Source: Imbricaverruca yamaguchii (taxonomy: Eukaryota; Arthropoda; Thecostraca; Neoverrucidae). Taken from it: a stretch of DNA of 64,000 nucleotides. The notes beneath the pieces were generated by a model. It made no database searches and had not been told where the DNA came from. It saw nothing but the letters and a program-made list of their open reading frames with translations. Positions within the stretch are counted from its first letter, which is position 1; every line of letters starts with the position of its first letter. A program made the position numbers and the translations under genes. Location of the stretch: contig JAOTOL010001604.1 of NCBI GenBank assembly GCA_034440575.1, positions 1,035,001 to 1,099,000 on the forward strand. Reading direction: 5' to 3'. Positions 23,190 through 35,933 of the stretch are shown piece by piece.

Positions 23190-24455
23190 TCACGTCCCAG
23201 AGGCTTGTGGAGATTCTTCATCACACTCACCACTCTCTGTCTGATCTCCACATCCCGATGCAACTCTCCGTCGCCCTATCATAGAAGCGATGAAGTCCTT
23301 CGTTATGTACATCATGTTCTGGATGTGGATGCCGACGTGCTCACCGGAGAGGATCGTCAGAATCGGATTAACGGCAGCGCTGATGTATGTGTTCCACACG
23401 CTGAACGTGATGTACTTGGACGGAAGATGCACCGTTCCACCAGCAGCACAAAAGAACGTAACAAAATACGGAGTCCAGCTGATCAGATAGACAGCCAGCT
23501 TGGCCGACAACAGGTAGAACGCGCACCGTTCAAAGTGGTGCTCCAAGCGTGCGGCGCCTAGCTCCTCGTCGGTGAAGTCCTTGAAGAAAACGAGGTCGTT
23601 GATTTCGGACGTACTCGAGATTCTCGACGCTTCTGACGTGTTGTCGGGGGGCTGGTACCGTTTGTCGTACGGCTGCTGCACGAAAAGCGCCAGTTGAGGC
23701 ACGACGAACCCCTCGGCCGTTGATAGCATTGACGCCAATCGTTCGCGTTGGATGGACGTCTCATCTTCAGCACTAGATTGGAGGCGTTGCACAAACATTG
23801 CATAAGCCATGACAGCGTAGACAACAAGCGCCGCCAGCACCGGCAGGAGGTAGCCGAGGATGGCCATCAAGTAAGTCAAAATCACGTGGTTTTCGTGGTC
23901 AAAATAGCAGTCTCCAGGTAGGTAGTGGTGCCTTAAGCGGTCCCAGGTGAATGTCGGCCCCCAGATCATCAGTGGATATAACCAACTGGCCAGGACGAGC
24001 ATAGCTGCGCTGTAACAGGTGCTGTGGCGCATGTGGTGTGCCGGCCATTGAGCCTCCCACGCTCTGTCACCGGCGATAGCTAGGAGACCGGACGGCGTGG
24101 CGAACGAGATGAGGTATTCGATTCCGAGGTAGATGTGGCAGGCGGCGCCGCCTTCCAGAGGAAGTACACCGTACACGCTGTAGATCCCCCACATCGTGTC
24201 CAGCACGGCACCCACCAACAGATCCGTAAACGCCATGTTCGCTAAGAATATACTGAAAGGCATGGCTCTCAGTGCACGGCTGGTGCCGATAGCCAACAGG
24301 ATCAGCGCATTTCCCATCACCGTGACGAAACTTAGTATTCCCAGACTAACTGCCAGGCAGATGCGTCCGAAGTCCCATAATGAATCTGCGAGTGTAGTAT
24401 AGTTTTCTGGTGCGTGCCCGGGGAAGGGTGAGAACTGGCGCTCTTCCGCGAGCAT
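23190..24455 (-). CDS. Divergent class A GPCR, muscarinic/histamine H3-like
   Basis: 421-residue seven-helix receptor in one exon. Residue numbers follow the first ATG (24455), in the context GCCATG. The N-terminus has an NYT sequon (N18). Helix 1 holds GN (N49), helix 2 LANMAFTD (D78 = 2.50). C106 and C183 form the usual TM3-ECL2 disulfide. TM4 is ASWLYPLMIWGP, P205 is 5.50, TM6 has SWTPY (W327, P329) and TM7 has VNPIL. The TM3-TM6 pattern resembles muscarinic and H3 receptors (Y114 3.33, Y330 6.51, Y357 7.43). Key changes: 3.32, the amine-binding Asp, is Glu (E113); DRY is DRA (130-132); NPxxY is NPxxT (363-367); 6.52 is Phe. Loop 3 is about 85 residues. It would sit in the plasma membrane; the ligand is unknown. 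A good acceptor (TTTAGTTGCAG, just before 24477) keeps the frame open, so a short upstream exon is possible. Confidence 0.85.
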   Translation of the reverse strand: MLAEERQFSPFPGHAPENYTTLADSLWDFGRICLAVSLGILSFVTVMGNALILLAIGTSRALRAMPFSIFLANMAFTDLLVGAVLDTMWGIYSVYGVLPLEGGAACHIYLGIEYLISFATPSGLLAIAGDRAWEAQWPAHHMRHSTCYSAAMLVLASWLYPLMIWGPTFTWDRLRHHYLPGDCYFDHENHVILTYLMAILGYLLPVLAALVVYAVMAYAMFVQRLQSSAEDETSIQRERLASMLSTAEGFVVPQLALFVQQPYDKRYQPPDNTSEASRISSTSEINDLVFFKDFTDEELGAARLEHHFERCAFYLLSAKLAVYLISWTPYFVTFFCAAGGTVHLPSKYITFSVWNTYISAAVNPILTILSGEHVGIHIQNMMYITKDFIASMIGRRRVASGCGDQTESGECDEESPQASGT

Positions 24456-25600
24456 GGCTGTCAAAAATGCCAACACACTGCAACTAAATAAGTCAATAAC
24501 GCGTCAGAAATATTTTAAATATCGCTTCCTTTCACAACTACACAAAATTATATAAATTGATTAGCTGCTCGATATCTGAAGTTGCACAGTGCGTAGCTAC
24601 CTAAAGCCAACTGAGCTTCGGTTAATTAGAAATAATCGTCACGAATGTGTGCTGCACGTGCTGATCGTCGTTGCCTACCGCTATCTGAAACACTCTTTTA
24701 GGACTCCATGACAATGATGGAAGTTTTCATCCTCCTACCCTCTGATCCCCACAATCCCAGTACACAAACACTGTATAATACACTTGACATGCTACACTAT
24801 ATGTCATTGTGACATGCTCAATTAGATAACAAAACGCGTTTTGAGGAGACCAGAGTTGGATATTCTTCAGCTTGATAATTATGCGTCAATCGATTGTACT
24901 CGCTTTCATATTAATTATATCCAGTGATATCTTACATACCTATGTGACAACTTTTTTGTTGCGCATTCCTTCCTTGACCACAATAGGCCATTTAATTTGC
25001 CTGTTTTTCAAAGCTTCCGTATACATGTATAAGCCGAGAAAGACGGTTATTAAACTTACTGAAGCTTATTGCTTGGAAGTTCAAACACGACAGTCATCAC
25101 GTACTAACAATTCGCTATCAAATATGCTGACCCAAAATTGATAACCCAGATCATGACGTGGAAAATTAACCACTAGGTCACAGTCGCTTGTGTTGTAGAT
25201 ACTGTGGTCATTAATGTTCGTGTACGTAGAACGAAAAGAGGAGCACACAAATATTCTCTGAAGCAATATATATCCAAGGTCTTTAAGATCTTCATGAAAA
25301 CGTGCAATAAAATCACTCTTTCTTGCCAACGGCCGAGAACGGCTCTACTGAATGGAACGAAACTCAGCTTGGTATGCATGAATCAACCAACTTTCGAAAG
25401 GTTCCCTGTCAAAATGTTTCCAAATGTCCCGGGTGTACCCCACTATTTTACAGATTGCACAAAACGAAATCAAAGCTTAATAGACGGCATGCTGGTGGTG
25501 CCTGTGACCTTTAACGTGCTATGTTTTTGCCTTAGGGGAATTGCCATGTCTCTCAGGTGCTTAATATAGGCGCCAGGTTTACAGGGCCCACATTGGGCCC
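24456..25600. other. Intergenic, upstream of the GPCR
   Basis: AT-rich; presumably contains the GPCR promoter on the - strand, but no clear TATA box is assigned. Short + frames at 24872-25141 and 25204-25569 have no domain. Confidence 0.5.
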
Positions 25601-25984
25601 TTCCACGGCCACTTTAGGTCCCGCAACTGGAAAGAGGTCCTGGGGATAGACGATCTGACAGGGACTCATGAAGTTGTGCAGGCTCCCTGAACCCTAAGAA
25701 GGTTTCCGGAGTCTAAGAGGTCCACTGGAACTTACGAAGGTTCTGGTGCCCGACAGCCCTACCCCATTGGCTGAGTCTCTGGGGCAGGCACTCAGCCAGT
25801 GGGGCCGGAATGGAGAGGGCCAAACGAATCTTGGCTGATGCTCATGCGTTTTTCATGTAAACGAATCGGAATGGAAAATGGAACATGATATCGTCGGTAA
25901 CTGCTCAATTATAAGAACAGCTACTTCAAGGAATATTTTGAGAAAGAATATCGGCATATTAACATATATATATGTGGGTATATG

Positions 25985-27300
25985 TATACATATAGCGGGG
26001 GAAATTGCCTCTCCCCCTGCCGTGAGACTGGGGAGGAGGGAGGGGCGCCGCCCCCTGAAATTTGAGGAGGCCCCCAGGACGAAAAGGAGGCCCCGAATAC
26101 GAAAAAGAGATTCCACAAATTAGGCGCCTCCAGGAGGAGGCCCATAACTTGTAAAAGAAGTCACCTAGGAGAGGGAAGGAGCCCCCAGAAATCAAGAGAG
26201 TGCCAAAAATTGGCACGGAGGTCCCCATAATTGCAAAGGAAGCCCCAATACGGGAAGGGAGGCCCCAGAAAGTGAGAGGAGGCCCTAAGACGGAAAAAAG
26301 CCAGTGGATATGATATGAGGTTAGGAGACGGAAAAATAGGCACCAAAACGAGTAAAACTCCACCAAAATAGAAAAGGATGATCCAGAGACATGGTAGAAG
26401 GCACCTAATTCGGAAGAGGACGACACAAGGTTGGAAATAAGACCCCATGGTGAACGAGGAGGCCCTAAAATTGGAGAGAAAGGCCATTGGATAAGAGAGA
26501 TAGATCCCAGGCGGAAAAGAAGGCTCACAGATGTCCAAAAAGGTCCCCGGGAAATAACAAAGCCACTGAGATAATAAAGGTTGTGTATAATTTGGAAGAG
26601 GAGGAACCTGGGAGAGTAGAAGAGTCCACCAGGAGATAAGATACCACCCTTAAGAAGGGCGAAGTTCGAATCAAAACTCAGAGCAAGAGGTCCCCAAGAC
26701 GTGAGAGGAGGCCCCTAATTTGAAAAAGGACTCTAGAAGAGAAATGAGGGCCCTGCCGGACTCGAGAGGAGTCCCCCAAAAAGGAGTAGGTCTACAGGAC
26801 TGAATGAGGCCCCGAAGACCAGAAAGATTTCCAAGAAAATGAGAGGAGGCCCTTAAGATGGGAGTGTAACAGGTATAAAGGGGTGTGAGGTTTACAAAAT
26901 TGAAGATTCCCTCAGGACTGGTAAGGCTTTGCCAGGATAAAGGAGGAAGCCCACGAAGCGTGGCATGATCCCCCTAATTTGGCAAATAATGTCCCTGGGA
27001 CATGAGAGGAAGCCCCATGTCATGGTAAAGGGCCCCAGGATGTGAGAGAATGCCCTTCAAGACGAGAGGGGAGGACCATGAATATGGAGGAAGGTAGGAC
27101 ACAAGACGTTGAAAACCGGTAGAGAGGCACCAGGAAATGGGACGAGATACTTATGATGAGAGATGAGGCCTGTAATTTGCAAGAAACCCCTAAGAGATGG
27201 TAAAAGTCGTGCCGGGGTGCTTCAAATTTACGACATGGACCAAAAAATCCGACCGGGGACCATGAAACTAAATGTAGTGGAACGACGGGTCGTACCATTC
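25985..27300. repeat. Degenerate ~25-30 bp repeat (GGAGGCCCC..GAAAAGG)
   Basis: Dozens of strongly diverged units of the form AGGAGGCCCC-N-ACGAAAA-GG, with an irregular period of about 25-30 bp. Similar phrasing is seen again at 30690-30770. This looks like an old, decayed minisatellite or satellite; no gene overlaps it. Confidence 0.75.
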
Positions 27301-27379
27301 CACAACACTCTCATTGGGACCAAAACAAATGAAGCCAGAGCAACAAAAACACTCCGGACATGGGTCTAACTCTGAAAAA

Positions 27380-28430
27380 CACTCACAAAATACACACAAA
27401 AAAACAACAAAAAAAACACTCCAACTCTTAGGCCCAACAATGACGCCAAAAACCTAAAGCGTTTTAGACCAAAAAAAGTGTCGAGGCAGCTAAAGCTCGC
27501 GCTAGGGATCCAAGCAAATGACGTCGGGGCCCAAAAGATCACATTGGACTATATATAAAAAATCGCGTCGCAGCCCTTGAAAATCACCCTGGAGGTTCAG
27601 AAGGGCGCGCCGGGCCACGAAAGTTGCAGCTGCTCTAAAAATAAATTCTTAACCGGAATGCCACTCTGGGACAAAAATATACTCCTTCAGTGGCCGCAGT
27701 GGCATATCAAAGGGGCAAATGCCCCCTCTATCCTAAGAGGCAAAAGAAGTCGAGGTGAGATGCAAGAACGTGGCGCCAGGGACTCGAAAAGTCAGGCCGG
27801 GATTCGGGGTTTCCAATACCAAAAAGTAAAATAAAAAACTCTCGTTGAGCCCAGAAAACTGGCGTTGGGTCCCCGGAGCCACGCGCCTGGGCGCGATAAA
27901 TCGCGCTAGGACTAAGGAACACCGCACCGAAGCCACAACATCGTACTGTAGCACCACAACTGTGAGCGATAAGACAGGCTGGGACACAGAAAAGTCGCAC
28001 CGAAGCCCCAAAACCGAACTAGGGCCCACAAATGTGCGTTAGAAGCCCCAAATAAACACAGCGGGACCCCAAGAGCACAACGGGGCCAAAAATACAATTG
28101 ACGATCTTAAGCACACAATCTCCCAAAAAGCGACAGGGTCTTAAAACGTGCGTTGCAGGCCGAAATAAAATGCATGGATCTCTAAAAAAGTGCATTTGAA
28201 GCTCTCGAGGCACGCAGGGACCATGCTAACGCACAAGGGCCTGACAAAGTGGCTGGAACCGTAAAAAGCAAAATGGTTACAAATCGAACAAAAGGACCAA
28301 GGGCTAAATAAACACATCGGGATTTTCGAGAACGCCCTAACACGTAAAAATATCCTCGGTGCATAAAAAGCAACAAACCCCTAAAACGAGCAGGAGTTTA
28401 GAAAAAGTATTAAACCCCAAACATGAATTT
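27380..28430. repeat. Degenerate ~25-30 bp repeat (GGCCCCAAAAA.CGC)
   Basis: Further degenerate units with the theme GGGCCCCAAAA followed by CGC or GCG, for example AAGCCCCAAAACCGAACTAG. Probably a diverged continuation of the array at 25985-27300 with a changed consensus. Confidence 0.65.
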
Positions 28431-28513
28431 AAAATATATTACCCATCACTTTGAAATGTAAAATTTACCAATTTCAGGCATTCCAGTTCATATCACCTGG
28501 TCGCCACGACGCT

Positions 28514-28539
28514 AACGTCCGTGCACGTGCACGGACGTT
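28514..28539. repeat. 26-bp perfect palindrome
   Basis: AACGTCCGTGCAC joined directly to GTGCACGGACGTT with no spacer, and CACGTG at the centre. Confidence 0.9.
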
Positions 28540-29114
28540 TGGACAATGGTTCATCGCATTCACAACACTTCGTGCGATGCTACAGTTTCTTCTAGGCCTT
28601 CTGCCTTTTGCTAATTACTGTCACATGACAAACTTGCGCCATATTTGACGTGCTACAATGCTTAATATGGGCGCTCGCTGCGAAAAGTCGAGTAGTTAAA
28701 TCCGATCATTAATTTCCTACCTCCCACATTTTCTGGTAGTTATGAAATGCAGATTCCGCTCAGCTTTGACGCACCTGATATCTTTGCTGCTATCCTCTCA
28801 GAATGGCTGTTGAACCGAAGGCCTTCCTCAGTGTTCTTTGTTGGACCCGCTGCGTCTTTCTGCGCAGCGGCCTAATGCATTTTCGAAACCCCTCCTCGTT
28901 TCAGTGTGTTGTTGCTTTTTTGGGCACCGATGATTTTTTTAACGTGTCGGGGCGTTTTCGAAGATCCCGATGTCTTCATTAAACACGCGCACGTCCAGGG
29001 TCGGGGCAGATATCTGCCCCCTCCGGTTTTTCCTAATGTGCCGCCAAACTAATCGGGTTAGCAAGGCCAAACCTCGCATAGCTGCTCATTGGTATTTTCC
29101 GCATATCCTCATAC

Positions 29115-29825
29115 ATTTTTAACCCTGGGTCATCTCAGGTCAGGTCACCAGGTCAGGCGAAGTGACCCAACTACACTCGGAGTTCTAGGTGGCATAACTT
29201 CCACAATAATTCGGCGATTAATTTCATACTTATAACACGTCATGATCTCATAAGGGACCATAACATATATGTCGTTTTCTTCGTAGCATTGACCTGAGGT
29301 AAGGTCGCGGCCATGGCTTCTCCCATTATAGGGCTATGGTAAAATATACAAATGTTTCCTGGTTACATATTTCCTCTCGGAATGACATTACGACGGTTGT
29401 GGCTTGTAGTTTGAAGCTATGCTCAATGTTACCGCTAACATTTTTGCTCAGTGACCTCACCAAGGCTATCTGAGGTCACCTGAGATCACTACGAATTTCT
29501 GCGCACTATATCGCACTGCATTGAGCTAGAAGGATTAAATTACCGTCAATGTGCTTGTATCGCCAAGACGTGTCGACTGATACATTACATACTCTCCCTA
29601 GGCTACTTCATGACCTTGACCTGAGGTCATAGTTTCGGTTGACCTGACCCTAAATCACACCGCCTACTGTCGGTAGCGCATTTCAAGGACTGTCGAATAG
29701 CGTTCGCCGTTTATTTCTATCTGTTGCAGGTCCTGATATATGTGTCAATATCTGAGTCCCACCTGATCTGGCCGAATTTGACATATGATGACCCAGTGAC
29801 CTGAATGTTGACCTGAGCGAAAAAA
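29115..29825. repeat. AGGTCA-rich modules spaced ~165 bp
   Basis: Clusters of AGGTCA/TGACCT hexamers at about 29126, 29290, 29455, 29612 and 29795, each followed by AT-rich sequence with partly similar wording (GATTAATTTCA versus GATTAAATTACC). This reads as a very diverged ~165-bp tandem repeat. AGGTCA is also the nuclear-receptor half-site, but no regulated gene is adjacent. Confidence 0.5.
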
Positions 29826-31642
29826 AATTACCGAAGCACTCACATTGATGATATCTGATTTTTTATCTCAAAAGTCCGAATTCCGGCACGACATTTCGAG
29901 ACCCTGGCGCCATGAATCCGGTTGTTGTGGTATAGGTGTAATTTCAGCAGTGTGAGTTGATTTATCAAGGGATGCAAAAAAAAACAGTAGAATTGGGTGC
30001 GGGAGTTAGGGTTGAAATCCGACGAATCAGGAAAGATAGTGGTAGATTAGGCCCCTCCACAGGAGAATTCAGTTGATCACTAATCATCTCATTTCGAAAG
30101 GTACCTTTGACAAAATAGCGGTCGAAATCCCAGGCGCGTGAATTTATTCACGGAGAATTTGTTATTTTAGCTTGCTTGACAGGTGCCTTGCAGCCAGTAC
30201 CAAATGTTATAAAAATTCGCAAATTCCTAAGATTCTGATCAGAAAACCAATGTAGCGCACTTCTTGTTTTCACCTTCGCGAAATTATCGTCCCAGGACTG
30301 AGAAATGATCGCTTAAGCTTTGCTTAGGGCACCAAGCTGGTGGTAATGAATAACAGTAGTGATGAATCTAAATATATTCAGTTATTCTTGGAGGACATAA
30401 AAGTGGGTTGATCAATGGGAGATATCTATAAGATATGCTTAGCATCAGCCACGCTGCAATCTAGAGGGCAGCGGGAAGATTTTTTTCATTAGAGAAATCA
30501 TTTAGACGTTGGTTGTTCTTGACACTTCGGTATTTATCTACATATTACTTTTTTATGCCTTGGTATGGCCATGTTTTCAGCGAAAAATAACGATTATTGC
30601 TATTGCGTGTTGAGTAAATAATGCACCATGACAAGAACAAACAGTACATTAATATGAAATCATTTTTCCCATTTCCGAGCCATACTAAGGGCCGAATACA
30701 ATAGGAGGCCCTAACACAATGGAGGTCCCTTTTCGGGGAGCAGGAGGCCCCCTTTCGACCCTGCCCCCTTGGAAGAATTTCGTGACAACGCCACTGGTTC
30801 ACGTCCGTCTCGCTGCCACTGCACCTCTGCTATGATATTGCATGCTGTTCAAATTAAGGTATGATCACCACATGACGTAATCAACAATAAATATTACGTT
30901 AAAAAATTAGGTGAGTGCCATCTATGCAGCCTTATATTTTCATTTAGGTGGTGCATCAACGCGACTGTTTAGCTTGACTATACTCCGCCTGACCCACAGT
31001 TCAGGAATTGAACAATGTAACCAACATGCGTGTCATCAAGCAAACTCTGCAAAGCGTTCCTTCACAACCGTACAACACCAAATATGCTAGCTTACTTGGT
31101 ACATCATCAACCGCGCTAGCATGCTTGTATTACACACCCAATACTAGCAAATGCGAACATTTTCACAAGTTGCATTGAAAGCATCCGTTCAGTGCCAACC
31201 AGCAACACGTGAAATACCGACAGACAAACGTTTTGTCCATCCCGCCGGCTGCCAGATCATGCGACTACGACAGCACGTGCTAGCCTTCTCAGGCTGCGTC
31301 AGCACGTCTACACATCCGAATGAAGCAACAATGGTATCGACGTCGGCTGACGCGCACTGCGACCGTGGAGCCCAGCTAATGCACCCAGGACGGGTACACG
31401 TCCGCGTGCAGGGGCCAGCAAACCGCCTGCTTACGTGTGCGCATCGCGCTGGCGCGAATGCAACGCAAAACAACTGTAATGCATCCATGCGCCTAAGCTA
31501 AGCTACTATAACCAGCACAACGCACTCGCGGTATGACTCACAGTTAGTGTCTTCACTGACAAATGCTTGGTTCTAAACGAGTGACCAAGCAAGGCATTCG
31601 TGGCCACGACAGCTGCGGTAGCTGCCAACGCTACCGACGCCC
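29826..31642. other. Intergenic / 3' flank of NOL4
   Basis: No gene recognised. Two frames at 31151-31501 (+) and 31189-31488 (-) are overlapping shadows without a domain. The 3' UTR of NOL4 should lie at the right end. Confidence 0.5.
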
Positions 31643-31800
31643 CTAGTGGCCGGCCTGCTGTACTAGCACTTCCAGTTCGTCCGCTGAGCGGCGCAGAAAG
31701 CTGGCCGAGTGACGGAAGCCGGTAGCCAGCAGCCGGACGGCCGCCACCTGGCCCGCAGTCAGCTGACACTGCGGCTGCCTCCTGAAGAACAGCTCGCCGG
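31643..31800 (-). CDS. NOL4: NOL4-like last exon
   Basis: Acceptor GCGCCTGTTTCAG in phase 1. It encodes [20 protein letters not shown], then [20 protein letters not shown] and stop TAG. This is the conserved NOL4 C-terminus (QLSPTE-x-AVRQL-x-GYRESAAFLLRSADELE in the family). Confidence 0.9.
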
Positions 31801-34800
31801 CTGAAACAGGCGCCCTGTCGTCACGTGGGTGGACAACACGCCCGTGGTGCTCGGGGTTACAAGCAGCTGCAGCATGGAGCAAACAGTTGCAACTGGTGCG
31901 TGGAGGGTAACAAGCAGTTGCAACACGGGGCAAACATTCACGGCTCGTGCTCGGGGAAGCAAGCAGCTGCAGCACAGATCGGACAGTCACAACTGGTGCC
32001 TGGGGAAACAAACAGCTGCAACAAGAAGCAGTCACAACTGGTGTACGCTGCCACCAGTTCAGTCCACTCCTGAAGGCCATGGGATGAACAGCATCTGTAA
32101 CCTACTTCGCATTTGTGATCATCAGTAATTCGCACTTCTACGTGTGTGACTTCCTGCCGCAGCAAGCAGCCAAATCGGACCCCGCTCCAGTCGGGCTGTC
32201 GCGGCGCACATCCTCGCCCGCGGCCTGACTCACGTGTGAGAACGTCGGGCGGCTGCGGCGCGCCAGAGCCGGGCGCCAGCTGGCGCAGCAGCTGCGCCAC
32301 ATTGGCCTGGTACAGGGCGCCAGCTGCGGGGGCGGACACCGCCGTCCGGCCGGGCTCGAGGTGGGCGGCACAGTCTGACGTCACCGGCCGGGCGAACGTC
32401 TCTGGACGAGACGGCGGCGCGTCGGGCGACGACGGTGGAGCCACCTGTCCGAGACGCGCCGAGTTATCGACCACCCGTCAAATATCGCACAGCAAAAATT
32501 GTCGTTGGTGAGGCTGGTGAAGGGTTGGAGTTTCCTGTGCTCTTTGTAGGGTTTGGACTTATTATACCATATTTGTTTTGGTCCATCAAATTCTTGCTCC
32601 GTTAACATGGAGCTCTATAATGGGGGGGGCTAGCAACGAAATTGGCAGGCGGCAGCAACCATTGCCTACATGTATTAGACCTCACCAATAATCTAATAGT
32701 CTTTCCAGCTTTTCCGCCAATAGGCTGGTGTGATCCAGCGGGGGAAGGGGTGCACAACATCAGCGAACTGTTCTTCTGCTCTTGTGTGGCCTCACTGTGG
32801 CGAGGTCGGGTTGCTTTTCAGTTTCGAGTTTACTATAAAATGTCCATGTTCATGGCATATTTGACACGCAAAAAGTCCCCACTAGTAAATGATACCCTAA
32901 CATTTCTTTTTACCATAAAATACGAAGGCTGTGCGTGCATCTAAGAACTCTAATTATTTATAGCGATGCCACTTGTTTAACCAGGTTCAGCCCTACCTTT
33001 GAGGCATACGGGGGCCCAAATTGAAAAAAAAAGCTGTCGGAGCCCTGAAACCAGAACCGACGAAGTAATTCATTTCATGATGTTGTAGCGCTGTTGCGTG
33101 AGAACACCTGTAGGTAATATGAGAAATTCAACGCTCTCGTCGTATCAAATATATTCAGATGGTATTTTTTTATCGGGAAAGGGTGACTGAATGACTTTTA
33201 GGTCGACTTTCCACGTGCTGTTCGGTGTATTTGTGGCTGCAAATGTGCTTAGGTGGTTAAACGAGAACACTTCATTGTTGAATTCACCGAAGGAATAATG
33301 TAAATGCGAATTGTATGGAATACACCGTGAGTTTTCTTCCTCAGCGGAACCACGGGTAATCTGTTTTGGCACCATTGTGCCTTTGCATTCCAGATTCAAT
33401 CTTATTAGAATGTGGTAAGTGGGGCTCTTTGGAAGTGTCGAAGAGTTCTTTTGGAATGTTAAACTTACATCACTAGACACGAGTCCTGGATGGCTATTGC
33501 GACTCCTTGAGGATCTGGGCTTGGAGGGAGAATCTTTATTTGGAGAGATCTGGACCTTGAGGACCTGGACCTCTGATTTCGTACCAATATATTTCGCAAA
33601 TGGCCCGTTCTTTCATTAAAAATATAAAAGAACATCTCTCTTCTTCTTTCGTCCACATTGGCCCGGATCGTCGGATCCCTTCCATCCTCACATTGTAAAT
33701 GCACATGGCACTGTCATAAACCAGGAATGCAGACCACCTAAGCATTCATATAGGTGCACGACGTCACTTCATTGAAAAGACGTCGATTCAATATTCGGTG
33801 AGGTGTAAGTAGCCGCTAGTCAGGGCCTGTAAGCTGTCGCAATGGCCCACACACGTTCGTAAGAGCCGGTAGACGTCAGTAAGAGCCCTCGGATGTTCGT
33901 AAGCGCCCTCAGACGTTTTCAAGGGCCCACAAACATTCGTAAGGGTCAGATGACGTTTGTAAGGGCCCTAGAGGTTCGTAAGGGTCCGTGGACGTTCGTG
34001 AGGATACTTGGACGTTCGTAAGGGCTGGTAAACATTCCTAGGTGCCTGATAGTAACCATAAAAGTGTTGTTGGCCTTTCTATCTCCGCCATGGCGATTGC
34101 TTAGAGGATTGCGTACGGGCCACTGGCGGGGCCCTTCTGGCTGCGCCAGGGCCCTTAGGAGGCCCTTGTTAGTGAACTAGTATGCATTAAATTATTTACA
34201 GGCAAAACCTTAAGCATTGGGTAGCCTTAATGGTGGGTCCGGTATGGAGTATTACAGAAGATGGACAACGTAGCAAACGGTGCCACGGGAAGCGTTACTC
34301 ACCGCCGGCATACGAAGGACACTCACGCCAGAAGGCAGACTCTTTAAAAGGACTGGTATTTGTGTATGCAGTTTAGTTCCTGAGCTCTTTTAGTGGAAGT
34401 TCTCTAACAATTGTTGACTGTTGTCATGTGAGGACTTCGGAAGATTGATCACACGATTCAAGTCGGTACAAAATGAGATGCACATTGCATCCGAGTAATA
34501 TGCACGTAAAGTCAAACTAATCGATATAATTGTTCTCGGACACTACAAATGCGGAAGAGTGCTGGAGCAGCCTGGCGTATTGTCCACAGACGCTGCGATG
34601 GTAAATGCACACCGATACAGACGTGACGCAGACGGGTCAATACCGACCTTGGCTGCACTGAGCAGGCTGGCAGACTGCAGACTCAGCTGGCCACACTTGG
34701 TGACGCGCCTCTCACTGCGGCACGCCTGTGTCAGGACGTGTTCGGCCTGAGCGGAGGTCAGGTGACCAGCGGCGGGTCGGCTGGCCAGAGCCGAGCCTGC

Positions 34801-35787
34801 CGTCTCGGCAGCGCTCTGGTGTCGGCTCCTCTTGTGGCGTCGACACGCCTGGAGGTCAGGCCAGCCAAGGTTACCGCCACCGCCTCGTCAGAGCTCCATG
34901 TTAGCGACGGTACCGCCTGTGACGTCGACACGCCTGGAGGTCAGGCCAGCCAAGGTTACCGCCACCGCCTCGTCAGAGCTCCATGTTGGTGACAACAGTT
35001 GCGATAGCGTGACTGCTAGGGGCCAGTACGTTGTGTTTGCAAGTGAAGTGCCTTCGGATATGGAAAGACATTTGTATGCATGGAAGTAAGTTAGCACGGG
35101 CAATAGGAATATTGGAAAGGTAGGGCAAATTATTAAATGTCTCGTTGATTTTAGATCTTATGTATGGGGAATGATCTGACTGTATTCTAATGCGAATTGA
35201 AAATATTCGTGCACGACACATCGTCGGAATGATAGAAAACTTCGAGTGCAAATTATTCATCATCGAACACCGTGACGGGGGCTGATCCAGGAATTTTCAT
35301 GGTCTCTTTTGGAGGAGCGTCCTTTACATGAAGGGCACTACTGTGAGAGACCGTGGGAGTGTGCTTTAACTGGAAAATGTGTTTGTATAGGGGGTTCAAT
35401 CGGGCCTCTTCGGATGCGGGGGCCTGTTCCTATTTTGAGAGGTGCCACCATTTCATGGTGATGAGGGTTGCATCCTTCTATAATTCCCCTTCTGCGTCCA
35501 CTTCTGGCCCTCCACTACCATCAAAAATTATTAAACTTTTGACGTATGTATATATGTATATATATCGGAGCCCTCCCAATGCTTCCATGCGTTTTTCCTC
35601 ACGGTTTCCGAACTATTAGGTAGTTAATTTGGTTTTCGGTCGCTTCAACCAAAGCATATATGATCATTCAACGCCCACCACATTCACTTGGTATGCCCTA
35701 GAATCCTGTGAAGTGCTACTGATGTGAGTATGTGGTCTGGAATCCGATCGCTGTTCCCATGAAAATGTTCCCAGAAGGTATATATAA

Positions 35788-35832
<45 letters not shown>

Positions 35833-35876
35833 TATATATATATTTATATGTTTATATATATACATGTGTTTGTGTG

Positions 35877-35933
<57 letters not shown>

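Noticed and set aside
31151..31501. Overlapping + and - frames of about 100 codons
   Set aside because: Mutual shadows with no domain or splice context; they lie beyond the NOL4 stop codon.
35782..35862. TATA-like promoter
   Set aside because: It is part of a long TA microsatellite with no gene start downstream.
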